DNA of 7,753 nucleotides from Bacteroidaceae bacterium. GTDB taxonomy: Bacteria > Bacteroidota > Bacteroidia > Bacteroidales > Bacteroidaceae. The notes below the pieces were generated by a model. It saw only the letters and a program-made list of their open reading frames with translations, searched no databases and was not told where the DNA came from. Shown in pieces: positions 1-5,537 of this stretch; positions within the stretch are counted from its first letter, which is position 1, and each line of letters opens with the position of its first letter. The translations under genes and the position numbers were made by a program. The DNA lies in NCBI GenBank assembly GCA_021443405.1, contig JABUUA010000032.1, positions 1-7,753 on the forward strand, read 5' to 3'.

Positions 1-477
1 CTGGCGGGCCATGCGGGCCTCCACCTGCGCCCGGTCGGCCCCGTCGCGGACCATCGCCCTGCGGAGGCGGGTCTCTCGCGGAGCGTCCACGAATAGCACC
101 TCATCTACTTCGTCCTCAAAGCCGCACTCAAACAGGATGGCGCTCTCCAGGGCCACCACGTCCGCCGTCTGACCGCCGCACCAGCACCGGAAATCGCGGC
201 GCACGGCCGGATGCACGATGGCGTTCACCCGCTGGGCATGCGCTTCAGAGGCAAAGAGATAGGCCGCCACGGCCTCTCGGCACAGGCGCCCTTGCGCGCC
301 GTAGGCCTGCGGGCCGATGAGTCGGGTCAGGGCTTGTCGCACGTCCTCGCTGCTGTTCATCAGCGCTTTAGCGCGCGCGTCGCAGTCGTACACGGGAATC
401 CCGAAACTCTCCGTCAGCACGCGGCTCACGAAACTCTTGCCCGCACCGATGCCGCCCGTCACGCCCAGTCGCTTCAT
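1..477 (-). CDS. coaE: Dephospho-CoA kinase, 3' end cut by window edge
   Basis: Phosphorylates the 3'-hydroxyl of the ribose of dephospho-CoA with ATP, the last step of coenzyme A synthesis, in the cytoplasm. The visible 159 residues start MKRLGVTGGIGAGKS, giving a Walker A P-loop GGIGAGKS at residues 8-15. Next come the DxD pair D31/D33 (YDCDARA), an IVHPAVRRDF segment typical of the substrate-binding/CoA domain, and an ESAILFECGF stretch as in the family. CoaE proteins are usually about 200 residues, so roughly the last 40 lie beyond the left edge. The ATG overlaps the stop of the upstream YbbR-like gene as ATGA, so the two are probably translationally coupled as the last genes of the nusB operon. 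Identification rests on motifs and overall fit; no defect is seen in the visible part. Confidence 0.96.
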   Translation of the reverse strand, partial: MKRLGVTGGIGAGKSFVSRVLTESFGIPVYDCDARAKALMNSSEDVRQALTRLIGPQAYGAQGRLCREAVAAYLFASEAHAQRVNAIVHPAVRRDFRCWCGGQTADVVALESAILFECGFEDEVDEVLFVDAPRETRLRRAMVRDGADRAQVEARMARQ

Positions 478-1478
478 TCGTCAGTGTCGTCTAAGGATTC
501 AATCAGGAAGTCCACCTCGCGCGGCGTGATGCGCACGTTCTGGGCTCCTAACGGCGTGCGTCTCAGCTGGAGCGGCAGGCGTGTCACGCCCTGGTCCTGC
601 AGGCGCAGAATGTCCTCGTAGGTCACCACGAGCACGAAATCCTCCGTTCTCACCGCTTCCTCGCGACGGCTGCTGATGGAGTAGTTCACCGTCACTACGG
701 AGGGGAAGGTGCGCAGCACACGTCCGGCGGGGAAGTTGGTGGCGACGATGGGTATCTGGCGCGAGGCGTCCACCATGGCGTCCACCTCTATGTTCAGCCC
801 CACGCGGGCAGGCTCCATCACCGTGCCGCGAATCCGCTGCAGGGTCACGGGGAAGTTCTCCAGCGAGTGCTTCAGTCCCGCCGTGTCGGTGGGCAGCGTC
901 CACACCGCCTTCAGCGTGTCGAGCACGGAGGCGAAGGCATAGACGTTCACCGAGTCGGGCACGATGCGCGCCGACAGTATCTGATAACCGCTCGCGGCGG
1001 AGTGACGGCCTCGCAGCCTCACGGGCACGTGCTTGTGCTCCCCGTGGTTATAGGTGGCGACGAGCGAATCGGGGGCGAAGGAGACGACCTTCGACTGCCC
1101 TAAGTGCTCCTGCAGACGGCGGCGCAGGTCGCTGGGCGAAATGTTCAGCCGCCCGCGACTGTCCTCGTAGTAGTCGCGGAACGAGATGGGCATGGTGTCG
1201 ATGCCCGACCACCAGTAGCGGAGGAACGAGGGACCGATGTCGCGCACCGTGACGCGCACGTGCGTCGGCATGGGCGTGAGGATGTGCACATTGTCGGGCA
1301 GTTCCGTCAGGGCGACGGGCACCGTCACCTCGTTGGTCATTTCGTCGTCCCACTGCTGCATCAGCCAGAAAAGCGAGGAGAGCAGCAGAAAGAACATAAA
1401 CACCAGCACGTCCTTGCTGAAGAGTTTCAACAAGGTGCGCGTGGTCAGCCGGAACAACTTGCGAAGGAGGCGCTTCAC
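474..1478 (-). CDS. YbbR-domain membrane-anchored protein
   Basis: The protein has 334 residues. A basic N-terminus (RLLRKLFRLTTRTLLKLFSKD) is followed by one strongly hydrophobic segment at about residues 23-40 (VLVFMFFLLLSSLFWLM), then a long beta-rich soluble part that fits YbbR-like repeats outside the membrane. In firmicutes the relative CdaR regulates the diadenylate cyclase CdaA. In Bacteroidetes the role of this protein is not established, and no cyclase gene is visible here. The start is GTG at 1476-1478: an in-frame stop lies six codons upstream with no ATG between, and a later ATG would cut into the membrane segment. It sits between yajC (25 bp gap) and coaE (4-bp overlap). The family call comes from the architecture and the typical nusB-yajC-ybbR-coaE order, because sequence conservation in this family is weak. 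Confidence 0.85.
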   Translation of the reverse strand: MKRLLRKLFRLTTRTLLKLFSKDVLVFMFFLLLSSLFWLMQQWDDEMTNEVTVPVALTELPDNVHILTPMPTHVRVTVRDIGPSFLRYWWSGIDTMPISFRDYYEDSRGRLNISPSDLRRRLQEHLGQSKVVSFAPDSLVATYNHGEHKHVPVRLRGRHSAASGYQILSARIVPDSVNVYAFASVLDTLKAVWTLPTDTAGLKHSLENFPVTLQRIRGTVMEPARVGLNIEVDAMVDASRQIPIVATNFPAGRVLRTFPSVVTVNYSISSRREEAVRTEDFVLVVTYEDILRLQDQGVTRLPLQLRRTPLGAQNVRITPREVDFLIESLDDTDE

Positions 1479-1503
1479 CCTACACCGATATATTTAAAGT
1501 GTT

Positions 1504-1821
1504 TTACGCACGCGTGGCGTTGTCCGAAGCGGTGGCGAAGACGCTGTTGCGGTCCACCTTGATGACGATATCGTTGGCAATCGCCACCATAAGGGTGTTG
1601 GACTCCATATCGACTTTCTTCACCGTGCCGTAGATACCGCCTGCCGTCACCACGTTGGTGCCGATAGCGATGTTGTTACGGAAGTTCTGAATCTCTTTTT
1701 GCTTCTTCTGCTGGGGCCGAATCATGAAGAACCACATGATGGCAAAAATCAGCACCATCATGATGAGGAACGAGTAGTTGCCACCGCCTGCGGCAGCCTG
1801 CAGGAAAATAGTCATTGTCAT
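1504..1821 (-). CDS. yajC: Preprotein translocase subunit YajC
   Basis: A small inner-membrane protein of 105 residues, the usual size for YajC, which associates with SecDF-YidC and the SecYEG translocon. A short N-terminus with an AAAGGG stretch leads to a single transmembrane helix at about residues 17-34 (SFLIMMVLIFAIMWFFMI). The hallmark cytoplasmic motif RPQQKKQKE follows at 35-43, and then the soluble domain with GTNVVTAGGIYGTVKKV at 54-70. Two ATGs lie close together (codons 1 and 3); the first is preceded by CTGAAGAAT, a weak purine-rich ribosome site, so either could be used. It follows nusB by 19 bp and precedes the YbbR-like gene, consistent with one transcript. No oddities were seen. 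Confidence 0.96.
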   Translation of the reverse strand: MTMTIFLQAAAGGGNYSFLIMMVLIFAIMWFFMIRPQQKKQKEIQNFRNNIAIGTNVVTAGGIYGTVKKVDMESNTLMVAIANDIVIKVDRNSVFATASDNATRA

Positions 1822-1840
1822 ATTCTTCAGAAATGTTTGG

Positions 1841-2767
1841 TTAGTTCTTTATCATTTTTCCCTCCGCCATCAACTGCTTGGCCACGGCGTCGAGCACACC
1901 GTTGACGTAGGCACCGCTGCGGGGCGTACTGTAGGCCTTGGCTATTTCCACAAACTCGTTGATGGTCACGCTCACGGGGATTTCGGGGAAGGTGAGCATT
2001 TCGGCCAGCGCCAGTTGCATGATGACGAGGTCGATGCGGGCGATGCGGGCGATGTCCCAGTGCTGCGTTTGGGCGCTGATGAGCTGGCTGTAGGTCTCCG
2101 CGTTCTGCAGTCCGGTGCGGAACAGAAGCCCGGCGTAGTTGCGGTCTGCCTCGTCCTTGTACTCGGGCATCAGCGGCTGCTTCTCGCCCGTCGCCTCTTC
2201 GAAGCGGCGGATGGTCTTGAGCACGAAGGTGTCCACGATGGCCTTGTCGTCGTTCCAGTAGAGACTCTGCTCCTCGAGAATGCCGTCCAGCTCGTCGTTG
2301 TTGCAGAGGAGGGTGCGGTAGATTTTCCGCCACACCTCGCGGTCTTCCTCGTAGTTGTCCTCGGCATTGGCCATGTATTCGATGTAGAATCCCTGCTCCA
2401 GAATGCGGTTGTAGGTGCGGCGCAAGAATTCCTCCTCGTCGGCCCACGAAAACTTCTGGTCGGCCTTGTACGCCTGCAGCTGTTCGTTCTGCTCCAGCTG
2501 GGCGATGAAGCGGTTCTGCACGAACTTGCGCGAAATGCTGTTCTCCTCGCCCAGACGCTGCTGGCGGCTTATCTGCATCTCCACCATGCGCTTGGCCACA
2601 TCGTTGATGCCTATCATCAAGAGCAACAGATGCTTATACAAATCGTGGGCCTTGCCAAGACTGAAGAAAAGTTCCTGCTCGGCTACATCCACGGGCTTGT
2701 CGTTATTCTCGCTGTAGGCATAGGCAATCTGCACGGCCTTCAGACGGATGATTTCGCGATTTATCAT
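1841..2767 (-). CDS. nusB: Transcription antitermination factor NusB, long Bacteroidetes form
   Basis: NusB binds boxA RNA with S10 (NusE) and helps RNA polymerase read through rRNA operons. The protein has 308 residues, about twice the classical NusB length of around 140. The canonical helical NusB signature lies at the C-terminus, about residues 235-300 (QHWDIARIARIDLVIMQLALAEML, then IPVSVTINEFVEIAKAYST and GAYVNGVLDAVAKQL). The N-terminal half starts MINREIIRLKAVQIAYAY, which resembles the first NusB helix, and then carries a long charged helical insertion. This long form is normal in Bacteroidetes. The reading frame stays open upstream to 3112, but ATG 2765-2767 is the right start: it matches known family N-termini and lies just downstream of a consensus promoter. 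It is the first gene of the minus-strand operon. Confidence 0.95.
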   Translation of the reverse strand: MINREIIRLKAVQIAYAYSENNDKPVDVAEQELFFSLGKAHDLYKHLLLLMIGINDVAKRMVEMQISRQQRLGEENSISRKFVQNRFIAQLEQNEQLQAYKADQKFSWADEEEFLRRTYNRILEQGFYIEYMANAEDNYEEDREVWRKIYRTLLCNNDELDGILEEQSLYWNDDKAIVDTFVLKTIRRFEEATGEKQPLMPEYKDEADRNYAGLLFRTGLQNAETYSQLISAQTQHWDIARIARIDLVIMQLALAEMLTFPEIPVSVTINEFVEIAKAYSTPRSGAYVNGVLDAVAKQLMAEGKMIKN

Positions 2768-2802
2768 ATAATATACGTAGCTTAAATCTATAAAACAAGA
2801 TG

Positions 2803-2833
2803 CAAAATTAGGCATTTTCGGCCAAAGTAACAA
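2803..2833 (-). promoter_or_regulatory. Promoter of the nusB operon
   Basis: Read on the minus strand, TTG at 2831-2833 (the -33 element) is followed after exactly 20 bp by TAATTTTG at 2803-2810, a perfect match to the Bacteroidetes -7 consensus TAnnTTTG. Transcription would begin near 2797, giving a leader of about 30 nt before the nusB ATG at 2767. Position and orientation fit transcription of nusB-yajC-YbbR-coaE. Confidence 0.75.
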
Positions 2834-2861
2834 GGTTAAGCGCAATTTATCTGCGTTTTTA

Positions 2862-2892
2862 TTGGTAGTTTCACAAAATAATTGCAATTTTG
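2862..2892 (+). promoter_or_regulatory. Probable promoter of the DUF3276 gene
   Basis: TTG at 2862-2864, a 20-bp spacer, then CAATTTTG at 2885-2892, which has one mismatch to the -7 consensus TAnnTTTG. The predicted start near 2898 leaves about 20 nt of leader with AGAAAGAG before the ATG at 2918. The promoter is back-to-back with the nusB promoter. About 28 bp separates the two -33 elements and contains an imperfect inverted repeat (CGCA at 2841-2844, TGCG at 2852-2855). Confidence 0.55.
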
Positions 2893-2917
2893 AAGTCGAT
2901 TTAAGCAGAAAGAGATT

Positions 2918-3268
2918 ATGCAAGACAACGGAACCAAAGGCGCTGACAACGTTCGGGAGATATTGTTCTCCAAGTCGATAAAAGCCGGCAAACGCATCTA
3001 TTACATCGACGTAAAGCAGACGCGGTCCGGCGAACTTTTCCTCTCCATCACCGAGAGTAAGAAAGTGTCGGCCGGCGAGGGCGACGACGCCAGCCAGAGC
3101 TACGAAAAGCACAAGATATTCCTCTACGGCGAGGACTTCGAGAAATTTACCAGCGGACTCTACGAGGCCATCGCCTACATCGAAGACGCCCAGGGAAAGG
3201 CCGAACCGAGGCCCGAATTTGAGGGATTGGGCGTAAAAATGGACATGGAGTTTGGCGATATCAAATAA
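2918..3268 (+). CDS. DUF3276 family protein (bacterial PUR-alpha-like nucleic-acid-binding protein)
   Basis: A protein of 116 residues with the features of the Bacteroidetes DUF3276/PUR family, whose members have the PUR-repeat fold and bind single-stranded DNA or RNA. The visible core is an N-terminal REILFSKSIKAGKRIYYIDVKQ strand region (about 13-34), a GELFLSITESKK strand pair (38-49), a loop rich in acidic residues and glycine (50-60), KHKIFLYGEDFEKFTSGL (64-81) as strand plus helix, and a tail ending GLGVKMDMEFGDIK. One PUR repeat per chain implies dimerisation, as known for the family. The physiological role in Bacteroidetes is unclear. The purine-rich AGAAAGAG lies a few bases before the ATG. 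Its 3' end carries the -33 element of the rplY promoter. Confidence 0.88.
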   Translation: MQDNGTKGADNVREILFSKSIKAGKRIYYIDVKQTRSGELFLSITESKKVSAGEGDDASQSYEKHKIFLYGEDFEKFTSGLYEAIAYIEDAQGKAEPRPEFEGLGVKMDMEFGDIK

Positions 3269-3282
3269 TTATTGTACCTTTG
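3251..3282 (+). promoter_or_regulatory. Promoter of rplY(-pth)
   Basis: TTTG at 3251-3254 (inside the last codons of the DUF3276 gene), a 20-bp spacer, and TACCTTTG at 3275-3282, a perfect TAnnTTTG -7 element. Transcription is expected to start about 6-8 bases later, near 3289. This gives rplY, and probably pth, a promoter independent of the gene before it. Confidence 0.8.
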
Positions 3283-3288
3283 CACCGC

Positions 3289-3361
3289 TTTTTGAGCACA
3301 TCCCGTGTGATGGCGAATTAAGCAGCCACTTAATTTATAGTAACACAAAACAACAAAAACG
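3289..3361 (+). promoter_or_regulatory. rplY 5' leader with small competing hairpins
   Basis: The predicted leader of about 70 nt contains a perfect 7-bp stem AATTAAG (3316-3322) / CTTAATT (3329-3335) with loop CAGCCA. A CACA (3297-3300) / TGTG (3306-3309) stem lies before it. TGGC (3311-3314) can instead pair with GCCA (3325-3328), which excludes the 7-bp stem. The last 25 bases before the ATG are A-rich and lack a Shine-Dalgarno sequence. Many ribosomal protein genes have autoregulatory leaders; whether this one does is an inference from short stems only. Confidence 0.35.
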
Positions 3362-3955
3362 ATGAAATCAATCGACATCAAAGGCACAGCCCGCACCGCC
3401 ACTGGCAAGAAGGCTGCCAAGAAAATCCGCCTGGCCGGTGCTGTCCCTTGCAACCTCTACGGCGAGAAGAAGGATGAGAAGGGTCTGCCCGTAGCGCAGA
3501 GCTTCACCGTGGAGGCCGCCGAACTCCGCAACCTCGTTTACACGCCCCACATCTACAGCGTGAACCTCAACATCGACGGCAAGGAGTGCAAGGCCATCAT
3601 GAAGGAACTCCAGTTCCACCCCGTGACCGACCAGCTGCTCCACGTTGATTTCTATGAAATCACCGAGACCAAGCCCATCGTCATGGAAGTGCCCATCAAG
3701 CTGAACGGTTTGGCAGAAGGTGTGAAGGCCGGTGGTAAGCTGGCTGCCAGCATCCGCAAAATCAAGGTTCTCGCTCCCTACACCGCCATCCCCGAGCACC
3801 TCGACATCGACGTCACCAAACTCGGTCTGGGTAAGACCATCAAGGTGGGCGAACTGAGCTTCGAGGGCCTCGAACTGGTCACCAGCCCCAGCGTGGTTGT
3901 TTGTCAGGTTAAGATGACCCGTAGCGCTAAGAGCGCCGCTTCTAAGGCCCAGTAA
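3362..3955 (+). CDS. rplY: 50S ribosomal protein L25 / general stress protein Ctc
   Basis: A 5S-rRNA-binding protein of the large ribosomal subunit, in the long two-domain Ctc/TL5 form (197 residues; the short enterobacterial L25 has about 94). The N-terminal beta-barrel RNA-binding domain covers about residues 1-100 and contains ARTATGKKAAKKIRLAGAVPCNLYG and ending with the family's LLHVDFYEI (92-100). The C-terminal beta domain covers about 101-185 with PIKLNGLAEGVKAGG (111-125). The tail is basic and Ala/Ser/Lys-rich (SAKSAASKAQ). Codon use is GC-rich and restricted, as expected for a highly expressed gene. It has its own consensus promoter and is followed after 12 bp by pth, a common pairing of two translation-related genes. 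Confidence 0.97.
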   Translation: MKSIDIKGTARTATGKKAAKKIRLAGAVPCNLYGEKKDEKGLPVAQSFTVEAAELRNLVYTPHIYSVNLNIDGKECKAIMKELQFHPVTDQLLHVDFYEITETKPIVMEVPIKLNGLAEGVKAGGKLAASIRKIKVLAPYTAIPEHLDIDVTKLGLGKTIKVGELSFEGLELVTSPSVVVCQVKMTRSAKSAASKAQ

Positions 3956-3967
3956 TCGCTGCGCTTG

Positions 3968-4531
3968 ATGAAGTACCTGATTGTAGGGTTGGGCAACATC
4001 GGACGAGAGTACGATGGCACCCGCCACAACATAGGATTCAGAGTATTGGACGCCTTCGCCAAGGCGTCCAATATTTCTTTTGAGGACAAACGCTACGGCT
4101 TCGTGGCCAAGACGCGCGTGAAGAACGCCGAACTTGTGCTCCTGAAGCCAAGCACCTACATGAACCTCTCAGGCAATGCCGTGCGCTACTGGCTGCAACA
4201 GGAACACATTCCCGTGGAGAATCTTCTCGTGGTGGTGGACGACCTCTCACTGCCCGTGGGCACCATTCGTATTAAACCCGCTGGCAGCGCCGCCGGGCAC
4301 AACGGCCTCCGCCACATCGAACAAATGCTCTCCACGCAGGCCTATGCCCGACTGAAGTTCGGCATCGGCAACGATTTTCCCCGTGGCAGCCAAATCGACT
4401 TCGTGCTGGGCCCCTTTTCGCCCGAGGATGAAAAGGTGGTTGATGAACGTGCCCAAGTAGCCGTGGAGGCCATCAAAGCCTTCGCCCTAAGTGGCCTCCC
4501 CTTCGCCATGAATCATTATAATGGGAAATGA
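3968..4531 (+). CDS. pth: Peptidyl-tRNA hydrolase
   Basis: Cleaves the ester bond of peptidyl-tRNAs that drop off the ribosome, recycling tRNA in the cytoplasm. The protein has 187 residues, normal for the family. The signature GLGNIGREYDGTRHNIGF spans 7-24. Residues equivalent to the E. coli active-site set are present: N10, H20 (catalytic), N66 in TYMNLSG, D91/D92 in VVVDDLSLP, and N112 in AAGHNGLRH. The usual GLGNPG is GLGNIG here. The ATG at 3968 is preferred over an in-frame TTG at 3965 because it gives the family-typical MKYLIVGLGN start. It lies 12 bp after rplY and is probably co-transcribed. Codons about 26-36 contain a strong hairpin, listed separately. The lipoprotein gene begins 16 bp after its stop. 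Confidence 0.97.
   Translation: MKYLIVGLGNIGREYDGTRHNIGFRVLDAFAKASNISFEDKRYGFVAKTRVKNAELVLLKPSTYMNLSGNAVRYWLQQEHIPVENLLVVVDDLSLPVGTIRIKPAGSAAGHNGLRHIEQMLSTQAYARLKFGIGNDFPRGSQIDFVLGPFSPEDEKVVDERAQVAVEAIKAFALSGLPFAMNHYNGK
4044..4081 (+). terminator. Terminator-like hairpin inside pth
   Basis: A perfect inverted repeat: TATTGGACGCCTT (4044-4056), loop CGCC (4057-4060), AAGGCGTCCAATA (4061-4073). The stem is 13 bp with a GC-rich core, and the RNA stem can extend by a G-U and an A-U pair. It is followed at once by TTTCTTTT (4074-4081). On the plus strand this has the form of an intrinsic terminator; on the minus strand no T-run follows the stem. It lies within codons of a clearly intact pth, about 76 bases after the start codon, so its role could be attenuation, RNA processing or coincidence of codon choice. 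Confidence 0.4.
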
Positions 4532-4539
4532 ACCTCCCC

Positions 4540-4561
4540 AATTGTTTATGAATAAATACGC
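4540..4561 (+). repeat. Direct repeat copy 1 (AATAAATACGC)
   Basis: A 22-bp segment ending in AATAAATACGC (4551-4561). With one gap and two mismatches it matches 4728-4750, about 190 bp further on; both begin with AATTG. This copy overlaps the ATG of the lipoprotein gene, and its last half is that gene's second to fourth codons. Confidence 0.5.
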
Positions 4562-4733
4562 AATCCTTGCTTCCCTCTTTAGTGTCATAGTCTTGACCGG
4601 TTGTGGCAATGAACAATTTGAGCCCATGGAACCCGACGTCGTGGAGGACGCGATGTCGGCCAGTGCGTTTTTCCAAAAGAATGGTCTTACTTCCACTTCG
4701 GCTGGTAACGTAGATTATATTATTAGTAATTGA
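4548..4733 (+). CDS. Small predicted lipoprotein, 61 residues
   Basis: The chosen start at 4548 gives a classical lipoprotein signal: MNKYAILASLFSVIVLTGC, with a hydrophobic core and the lipobox LTGC, Cys at residue 19. Signal peptidase II would leave a mature peptide of only 43 residues (beginning CGNEQFEPMEPDVVEDAM), acidic near its N-terminus and ending in VDYIISN. An earlier in-frame ATG at 4521 would overlap pth and bury the signal behind nine extra residues, so it is not favoured. No promoter was found, and the gap after pth is only 16 bp, so it may be read from the rplY-pth transcript. The first three quarters use host-like GC-rich codons, while the last 40 bases are AT-rich like the next genes. 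It may therefore be a complete small lipoprotein or the front of a larger gene cut off by an insertion. I recognise no family. Confidence 0.65.
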   Translation: MNKYAILASLFSVIVLTGCGNEQFEPMEPDVVEDAMSASAFFQKNGLTSTSAGNVDYIISN

Positions 4734-4750
4734 TTATTAAATAAATACGC
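4728..4750 (+). repeat. Direct repeat copy 2 (AAATAAATACGC)
   Basis: A 23-bp segment that carries the stop codon of the lipoprotein gene and ends three bases before the ATG of the coiled-coil gene. It shares AATAAATACGC with copy 1 and AAATAAATACG with copy 3 at 6651-6661. Together with copy 3 it brackets the two-gene AT-rich unit. Confidence 0.5.
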
Positions 4751-4753
4751 TTT

Positions 4754-5533
4754 ATGGAACAGATGCAATTATTTCTTTCTTTAAAAGAAGCTGATATTGT
4801 GACAGCTAACTCTGTCGGTCGTAATTACTGTCTTAGAAATATAAATGATTTGGAGGCATTGCAATTATACATTGAGTTTTGTATTGAGCAAATCAATGCG
4901 GAGAAAAGCGAATTTTTCTCCTTCTTTGTAAACGAAGCCAATGTAATGTGTCAGTATTTCTTGGATAATGCTATTGTTTCATCTGATTCTTTGTCATTAT
5001 TCTTGGACTTGAAGAATAAATTAGAAAATCGTATCAGGGATTGTACCGAGTATTTGAATAAGCAATCCTACAAAGAATGCAAATCATTAATAGATGATAT
5101 TTCTCAATGCATTGGTAAGTATGCATTACCTAATGTATCAAAAAAGAATAAATCGAAATATCTTGAAGAAATTGCGAGGCTTGACGAGCGTATAGTTGCA
5201 GATGCTCTTCCTGAGGATTTGCGCAATGAATACAATTCTCTTACCGTAAAAGTGGCAGAAATAACTGAGAATAATCGCAAGGCCGCTCAGAAAAAACAAA
5301 ATCTAAATGCATTGAAAGATATCAAAGAAGCTTTTGACACATTTTCTAAAGATTCAGAATATAAGAAGAATGAGGATAAACTTAGTTCTCTTTTGAAGAA
5401 TAAGATGTATTGTCACAATCTGGATGAACTCAATACTGAGATTCTTACTTACTATAATTATGTATATAATTACATATTTAGTAAAGTGAAAGATGAATTA
5501 AAGTTTAAGATGGTTTTATGGTCAATCAAATAA
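4754..5533 (+). CDS. Uncharacterised helical/coiled-coil protein linked to the HNH gene
   Basis: A protein of 259 residues, family not recognised. It has no signal peptide or membrane segment, so a cytoplasmic location is likely. It appears almost wholly helical. Residues about 32-120 are amphipathic, with regularly spaced Leu/Ile/Phe. Residues about 135-215 are highly charged, with heptad-like spacing (KYLEEIARLDERIVADALPE, LTVKVAEITENNRKAAQ), a good coiled-coil candidate. The C-terminus is rich in Tyr (TYYNYVYNYIF, 232-242). Seven cysteines (26, 43, 66, 97, 109, 119, 220) show no metal-binding spacing. The start at 4754 is the first ATG; a second at codon 4 is possible, and neither has a Shine-Dalgarno sequence. 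Its stop is 4 bp before the HNH gene, so the two probably act together, perhaps as partner, adaptor or antitoxin. That role is inferred only from linkage. Confidence 0.8.
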   Translation: MEQMQLFLSLKEADIVTANSVGRNYCLRNINDLEALQLYIEFCIEQINAEKSEFFSFFVNEANVMCQYFLDNAIVSSDSLSLFLDLKNKLENRIRDCTEYLNKQSYKECKSLIDDISQCIGKYALPNVSKKNKSKYLEEIARLDERIVADALPEDLRNEYNSLTVKVAEITENNRKAAQKKQNLNALKDIKEAFDTFSKDSEYKKNEDKLSSLLKNKMYCHNLDELNTEILTYYNYVYNYIFSKVKDELKFKMVLWSIK

Positions 5534-5537
5534 ATGT

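Noticed and set aside
499..1562. Several open frames on both strands over the YbbR-like and coaE genes
   Set aside because: Arg/His/Ala-rich shadow frames of GC-rich genes, without motifs or start signals.
1778..2785. Long open frame of 335 codons on the plus strand
   Set aside because: It lies antisense to nusB, which has clear family motifs, and its product is a low-complexity His/Val/Leu-rich chain typical of the opposite strand of a GC-rich gene.
2768..3112. N-terminal extension of nusB up to 3112
   Set aside because: It would run through the nusB promoter and antisense to the DUF3276 gene. The family N-terminus starts at 2767.
3965..3967. TTG start for pth one codon upstream
   Set aside because: The adjacent ATG gives the usual MKYLIVGLGN start, and nothing favours the TTG.
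3368..4027. Open frame of 219 codons on the minus strand
   Set aside because: Antisense to rplY and pth, both unambiguous, with no recognisable domain in the product.
4660..4753. Dedicated promoter for the coiled-coil gene
   Set aside because: No TAnnTTTG element with a suitably spaced TTG was found. TACGCTTTAT near 4746 does not fit the consensus.
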